The notes below the pieces were generated by a model, which saw only the letters and a list, made by a program, of their open reading frames with translations, ran no database searches and was not told the DNA's origin. DNA of 64,000 bases, taken from the NCBI GenBank assembly GCA_024516035.1, contig CM044967.1:113491-177490 (forward strand), given 5' to 3'. The translations under genes and the position numbers were made by a program. Each line of letters opens with the position of its first letter. The stretch's first letter is position 1. Of this stretch, positions 58,074 through 64,000 are shown one piece after another. Source of the stretch: Bactericera cockerelli. Taxonomy: Eukaryota > Arthropoda > Insecta > Hemiptera > Triozidae.

Positions 58074-58216
58074 CTTATCAAGCCAGTGGAAGTGACTCGC
58101 AAACTTGTACCATCCCGAATGTAGAACCCCAATGGTCTTTCTGAATTGGGTGATTTGAGTAAACGTACCCTGCGACAAGTTTCTGGTACTAAGTCTACAT
58201 CAATGATTTGTGAAAC
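58074..58216 (-). CDS. par-6: Par-6 polarity protein, semi-CRIB and PDZ start exon
   Basis: Acceptor ATTCTTTCAG and donor GTAAAA. Translation [20 protein letters not shown] is the semi-CRIB motif that binds Cdc42-[23 protein letters not shown] follows, carrying the PLGF carboxylate-binding loop of the PDZ domain. The end reads TSTG then TTGATAAG; the conserved reading (Gly-Leu-acidic-Lys before VPGIF) needs one more G (TTGGATAAG). Length is 143 bp instead of a multiple of three, so one base is probably missing from the sequence. The upstream PB1-domain exon(s), which bind aPKC, were not found up to 64000. Confidence 0.93.
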
Positions 58217-61200
58217 CTGAAAGAATTTGTACATTAAATTCAATAGATTAGAAATAATGATACATAGAGTGGACCCACTTTAAATAAAAGCCATAATTTA
58301 CTTAAAAATCTCTATGTTGAGAAATAAAACTACCATAAATTTTCCCTCTGTTTAACTGAATAAATTTAAACACTTTTAATTCTCTATGACCCATCTTCAC
58401 CTCAGGGCAGTTTGTTTAACACAAGGAAGTTACAGGAAATTTGAACTGAAAAAAAAACATTTGTTCTTTTTTTTTTTTTGCTGATGCATCAAATGGTTTT
58501 TAGCCTTTGAACCAAAATTTAAAGATTGTTTGGGATTTTGATTTTTTTAATATTTTTAACATGCCATTTTAAAAATAATTATAAACACAGCTTCCCCTTA
58601 AAACACCAAATCTAGGCATATTACAATGTCAATTTATTCAAATTTCATTGAAAAGGGACATAAAACTTTTTGTATTCACTTAAAAATAAAAAAAAAAAAT
58701 TATTTGGATTAAATAATATTTTAAATTGGTTCTAAGCCCTCAAATTATAAAAAACACCAATAAAACTAATTTTTGGACCTGGACCTGGGAAATAACCAAA
58801 CAATATTCTGGCACACAATGTTCCAGATTTGACACATTTTTTTTTTTTTTTTCCTCAGCTAGGGTGTTTAAAACCTAGAACTTTGAACATGGCAACAAGT
58901 TTTAACCACAACAATCAAAATTTATATATTAAGCAATTGTTTTTACTTACAAAACTAAAATCTTGAATTTGAAATGGAAATGTAGTTTTTTGTTTTTCCA
59001 GGTTCCCCCCAAAAATGTTGAAAAAAATTATTTTTGATCTTATTCCAAAACTACTCATTTCTTCAAACTTTCTCCTGAAATGAAAATGTACAATTACTAC
59101 ACAGAAATACATATTTTTTAGAAAGTCATACTTTAGTGGGAAACACCACACACGCACTTTTAACTTTAACCTCATTTGAAAATGTGAAATAAAAATTCAC
59201 TATTTTTCCAACATTGTTTGGTATCATTAAAAGGCTCTCCCTTTTTCCTCAAGAGGGTTTGAGTAACTATTAAAAATTAAAAATACAGACCCAAAAATAT
59301 AACTGGGTCCCCATTCCAAAATAATCACTTTTTTTTTTTCCCAACTGAACAAATTAAGATTTTTTTATATTCCAACTACAAGATCAATTTTAGGGGGCTA
59401 TTTTTGGGGTATTTTAAATATTAACCAAATTTTTTGTTCAATTTAATACAGCAATTCTTTTAGGTATCATTTTTCAAATAGCATGTAGCACATTTTAAAA
59501 GACAAATAAAAATTACGTGGTGGGGTAACCAAGTAAAAAAATTTGGAATAAAATAGAATTCTGGTTAACCTGGCATAAAAAAAAGCATGGTTACAACTCT
59601 AACTACCTTTTCTTTAACATAATCTTAAATGAATTTAAATATTGCTTTGCCCAGATTAATCATTATTTATTGAAGTAGGCCCCATCTGTTGCAAATAAGC
59701 CAGGTGAAAGGGAATTTGTCCAAATGAACTTTTCATTAGGACTTTAAAACCCTTTGTAAACATTTTAAAACCTTACTTTGGCACTGAAAATCTTCCTAAC
59801 TCGCACAAACTGAAAAAAAAAATTTTTTTGTTTTATTTTGATTTTTAAAAGATATAATTTAATTTATTTTTGCAAGGAAGATACACAAACCTTAATATCT
59901 GTTCCCTCTCTTTTCTTTTATCTAACCACAGCAATGTAAACCTACCTATCCATAAAAAAAAATCTAACCAAAATCCTACCAAATTAAAATTCCCAAATAA
60001 AAAATAATTAAACATTCTCAATTTTTTTTTTTTTTTTGGAAATTGATTCCAATTGAAAATAATGATCCGGGGGGTTTTTTAAAAATTTATACTTCAAATT
60101 TTTTTTTAAAATGTTTTTCAAGACCAAATTTAAAAAACATTTTTCCAAAAAAAAAATTGAAGCCATCTATTCAAATACTTCCTCAGACATTATTTTCAAA
60201 GAAAAAAAGGTTTTTTTAAAATTTGTAAACATAATTTTTTTTCAAGACAGCATTTTTAATTTTATTTTTTCCCAAAGAAAACCCAAACAAAATAATATGT
60301 TCAAAATCCCAAATGGAAAACAAACTATCAGGGCCTGGCTGGGTTTTGAAGCCATAACCATAATTACTAACCACGAAAAAAGTTACAAGCTCGACCCTAT
60401 TACATAAATGACTATATTACATTATTACATAAATTTATTCCAACAATTAAAAATCCAATAGCAGTCAGTTTATCTGATACAAAATCTTATTACACCAAAA
60501 AAGAACCTTTAAAAACTAGGGTCCCTTGCAAAGAAACCCCTTTTCTTTACATGCAATAATTCCAGTAATTTCTTCATTTCTGGCTACTTATTTTAAAATG
60601 TTCAGCATGATACATACAAAAAACAGGTATGCTTTATCTGACTACAGCAAACGGGTTCCATTATTCCAACATTGCTTATCACCATCACTCCAATATTAAT
60701 TAAGAATTGGGGGAAGAACACTTTTTACCCGTAATGTCATCAAGTTTTCACATTTTCTTATATCTTGGGTGGCTAAGATATAAAAAATGCTGATAACATG
60801 ATGAACATACTCAAAATGACATTCCTTTAAATCTATGAAATGAGTAATTTTGAAGCAAACATATAACTCATCTAATCTATACAGCTAATCATTTGGCCCC
60901 GACTACATGAGGAAAAAGGATTACCATGTAGTAAGGAACAATGGAATTTTTATATAACCCAAACATCACCTAGGGAACAGATTTTTAACCTATTGTCATC
61001 TATAATTATTTACTTTGGACAAAAAAACTTACTCAATGTAGTAGTTGGGAAAATACAAGGGGGTGGTAATTAAACCTTGCTTTTTATTTGCACTTTTTCA
61101 TTTTCTTTTAATCCTGAATATTCTTTGTCCTTAGGAATACCTGTATTGTGGTCATGAAAACAAACACAAAAAAAAAACTTAAATCACTGCATATTTAAGA
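58217..61200. other. Par-6 intron or upstream sequence, uneven quality
   Basis: No PB1-like exon recognised. Homopolymer-rich between about 58440 and 60100. A family C-like SINE relic may lie at 60301-60400 on the minus strand (CTGGCTGGGTTTTGAAGCC recalls its B-box region). Confidence 0.4.
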
Positions 61201-64000
61201 ATTCTAGATTGAATAAAATGTTTACTATGTAATTCAAAGTAAATTTTAATTTTTTTTAAAAATCATTAAAAATGTTTCCCTTTTTTAAAAATGTAGTATA
61301 AAGTAAAAATTATCAAGTTTTTCTTTTGAAAATTTTAATAAAACATTGAGTTTCAAAATTCGATTCCCCCTCATTCACCTGTGGCTGTTGTGTGCTTATC
61401 GGTGCATTCCCCATGGATTAGAGGAACAATAATAACCCCAAACCCAAAAGTGAATTGTGAAGCATACAAAAACGAATGGGGGGCCTTTTTTGCGGGGGTA
61501 GGAAAAAAAAAAAACAACGTCCCACAAAATAGATTTTTTTTAAAAAATTTAATTAACCCCTTAAAAAAAATTAAAAAAAACATTGCAAAAAAAAAATTTT
61601 AATCCAATCGGTATCCACCTCTTTTTTTAAAAAATTTCGAAAAGGGGACTAAAATTTATCGTACCCCTTTTTTTCCTTTTAATACCAAAAAAAAATGTTT
61701 TTTTTTAATTACAGTTTTAAAAAAAAAATTCCTTTTAAATTTTTTGAAAAAAAAAAAACATATTTTTTTTTTTCTAAAATCATAATCATCTTTAAAATTT
61801 AAAAAAATTAAAATAAAAACTTAAAAAAATTTTTAAACGGGGGTTTTAAAAGGTTTCATGAAAATTCAAAACCAAAAAATATTATCAAAGAAAAACAATT
61901 TAATTTTTTTTTAAGGGGCAAGGTAAAAACAAAAAATGCAACTTAGGTTTTTTAAATTTCCAAAAAATGTAAAGAATTCAGAAAAAAATTTTTTAAATTG
62001 AAAAAAAAAAACAAAATTTTTGAAGATTCACTTAAAAAAGATTAAAAACGAAAGGAAAAAAACCCCCACGGGTTTTTAACCCATTTAAAAATTGTATTAA
62101 ATTGTAAAAAAAAAAAATTTTTGAATTTTAATTGAAAAAAAAAAACGATCTTATAAATTATAAAAAATTTTAAAAAAATTTTCAAACAAAAAATTTTTAA
62201 ACAAAAAAACCTTTAAAAAAAAACCAACAAAATAAATTTGGGGTTTTTTTCGGGGTCCCCCATCGACCCATAAAATCTTTTTAAAATAAAAAAAATTTCC
62301 CCAAAAATTTTTTCATACCTCCTTCATAAAAACAATCCACATAATGGGACCTTCAAAATAACCCAAATGACCCCTTCAATTTTTTCAAGGGCCCCAATTT
62401 TGGGAAATTTAAAATGGAACCACCAATTTTTTTTTGATATTTTTGAATTTTAAACCCCATTTTCCCCCCCATATTAAAAAAGGGTGAAAAAATACAATTT
62501 TGGGGTTTTTAAAATTTTAAAAATTTTTTAAATTTTTTGGGTTCCTTTAAAAAAATTTCCAAGGGGGCCCCTTAATTTTCCCCTTTTAAAAAAAAAATTT
62601 TTTTTAAATTCATATTGGGGTTTTACGGGGCGATAAAAATTTTTATCCTGTAAAAGAATTTTATAATATAATAAAAAAAATTTAAACCAAAAATATTTTT
62701 TTTAAAAAAAAACAACACAATACTTCGATTTCTATTTTAGAAATTATTGGTTTTTAAAAAAAAAAGTTTAAAAACCAACCAAATTTTAAAAAAGAAGTAA
62801 ATAAAGTGATTTAACAACAAAAAAAATTTTCTCATTTTGAAATTACAACTTTAACCCCCTTTTGTTTTCCCAAGGGCCCCCATCATAACTTGAAAAGAAC
62901 AGAAAACAAATAATAAACCAATTCACATCATTAAAAAAAAAACAACTTATCTTGAAAATATGCCCCAAAAAAAAAATATTACGATCACCCTATATAAAAA
63001 AACAGGGGGGAAAAAAAAATAAAAAAAATCTTTTTAAAAATTTTAAAAAAAAAAAAAATGCCCCGAAAAATTTTCAAACATTTTTTTCTTTTTTTTTTAA
63101 TTTTTTTTTTTAAAATTTAAAAAAAAAAAATTTTCCCTATTTTTTAAAAAAAAAAAAGGGGGGAGGGGCAATTTCCATTACCTTCCTTTCCTTTTAAAGG
63201 GGGAAAAAAAATGCATTTTAAAAATAAAAACCATTTTTTTAAACCCCCTTTGGGGTTTTTTTTTATCTAAAAAAAAATGGAAATTCCCTTTTCATTTTTT
63301 CGGGCCCCCCCCAAGGTTCAAAAAAAAGGGGTTTTTAAATTAAAATTTTCCCCAAGGGGAATTTTTTATCTGACAAATTTTCCCCCCAGGGGCCATTGTA
63401 AAAAGGGGCCCTTTCATTAAAAAAGACCGGAATAATAAATAACCGGGGTTTTTTGGGGGTTTTTTTCTTGTTAAAAAATCAAAGCTTTTTTCTGATATAT
63501 AAAAAAAAAAAAATTAAAAACAAAAACCAAAATTTTTTGGGTTAAAAAAAAATTTCAAAAATTATTGCTTTTGCTCTCAGCTTTTTTTGGGGTTTGGGCC
63601 CCCATTTAGAAATTTTTTTAATTTTTTAAAATAAAAAAAATTTCCCAACGATTTTTTAAAACCTTAAATTTAGCAAACTTTTGCCATAAAATAAATTTTT
63701 AAATTTACAATAAAATTAAAAAAGTTTGAGACTTAAAAAAAAAAACACCCCAAAACAACGTCCCGGGTTTTTTTGGGAAATCGGGAAATTTAACACAAAA
63801 TGACCCCCAAAAACCTCAAGTGACAAAAATTTTTTTTGGGTTGAAAAAAAAATAAAAAAAAGTACCCCCCCAAAAAATATTTAAAAAGGACTCCCGGGTC
63901 TCACCCCCCCCCCAAAGGGAAGGTAAATATCCTTTTTCTTAAATAGCCCCCCAAAAAATTTGGGGTTTTCTAGAATTTTGGGTTTTCAGTATTAATGCTT
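61201..64000. other. Homopolymer-dominated, low-quality sequence
   Basis: Same texture as 36501-42760: nearly continuous A, T, C and G runs. No frame or repeat accepted. The segment 61371-61470 is more normal and ends on the minus strand in ACAGCCACAG before GTGAAT, which could be a splice donor, but no protein is recognisable. Confidence 0.7.

Noticed and set aside
61371..61602. Possible exon on either strand near 61380-61470
   Set aside because: Locally normal sequence with a donor-like site, but no recognisable protein, and it runs into homopolymers.

Overview
The window is eukaryotic nuclear DNA, most likely from an insect or another arthropod. It is AT-rich, has spliced genes with long introns, and is dense in transposable elements. 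Two animal genes can be named from their protein sequence, both on the minus strand. A Zasp52-type PDZ gene (muscle Z-disc/integrin adhesion family) is represented by two consecutive exons, at 25435-25586 and 428-611, separated by an intron of about 24.8 kb. The cell-polarity gene par-6 is represented by its last three coding exons between 56597 and 58216. A lysine/serine-rich terminal exon on the plus strand (51132-51480) belongs to a gene I do not recognise.

Region 1-25 kb is mainly the giant Zasp52 intron. It holds a hAT element (2398-4792) carrying a small Helitron, several SINE families, and a nested block: a SINE split by a BEL/Pao LTR retrotransposon (7955-17879), which itself took a hAT MITE inside gag-pol (12521-13109) and a Helitron in its leader (15046-16461). 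Next comes a Ginger-like DNA transposon (18222-22704) that received at least three insertions: a 2-kb inverted-repeat element, a SINE derived from 5S rRNA, and a 5'-truncated LINE.

Region 25-36 kb lies upstream of the Zasp52 PDZ exon. It holds more SINEs, a 36-bp minisatellite, a second copy of the Helitron (29058-30636) and a non-LTR retrotransposon with a C-terminal restriction-like endonuclease, inserted in a (TAA)n array (32380 to the gap). Its reading frame is open up to a 100-N scaffold gap (36401-36500).

Region 36.5-64 kb is of uneven quality. 36501 to about 42760 and 61200-64000 read almost entirely as runs of single bases, as in poorly polished long-read sequence. Between them lie readable stretches with more 5S-type SINE copies, two deleted mariner elements, small MITEs, the lysine-rich exon and par-6. 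Several conserved reading frames here are broken by single-base shifts, which fits sequencing error better than biology.

The most interesting material is the nested transposition history, datable by target-site duplications and apparently identical LTRs; the 5S-rRNA-derived SINE family, which shares a central domain with a tRNA-headed SINE; and the TAA-targeted retrotransposon with a tandemly repeated 5' junction. I saw no prokaryotic-type operon, CRISPR array or defence system.
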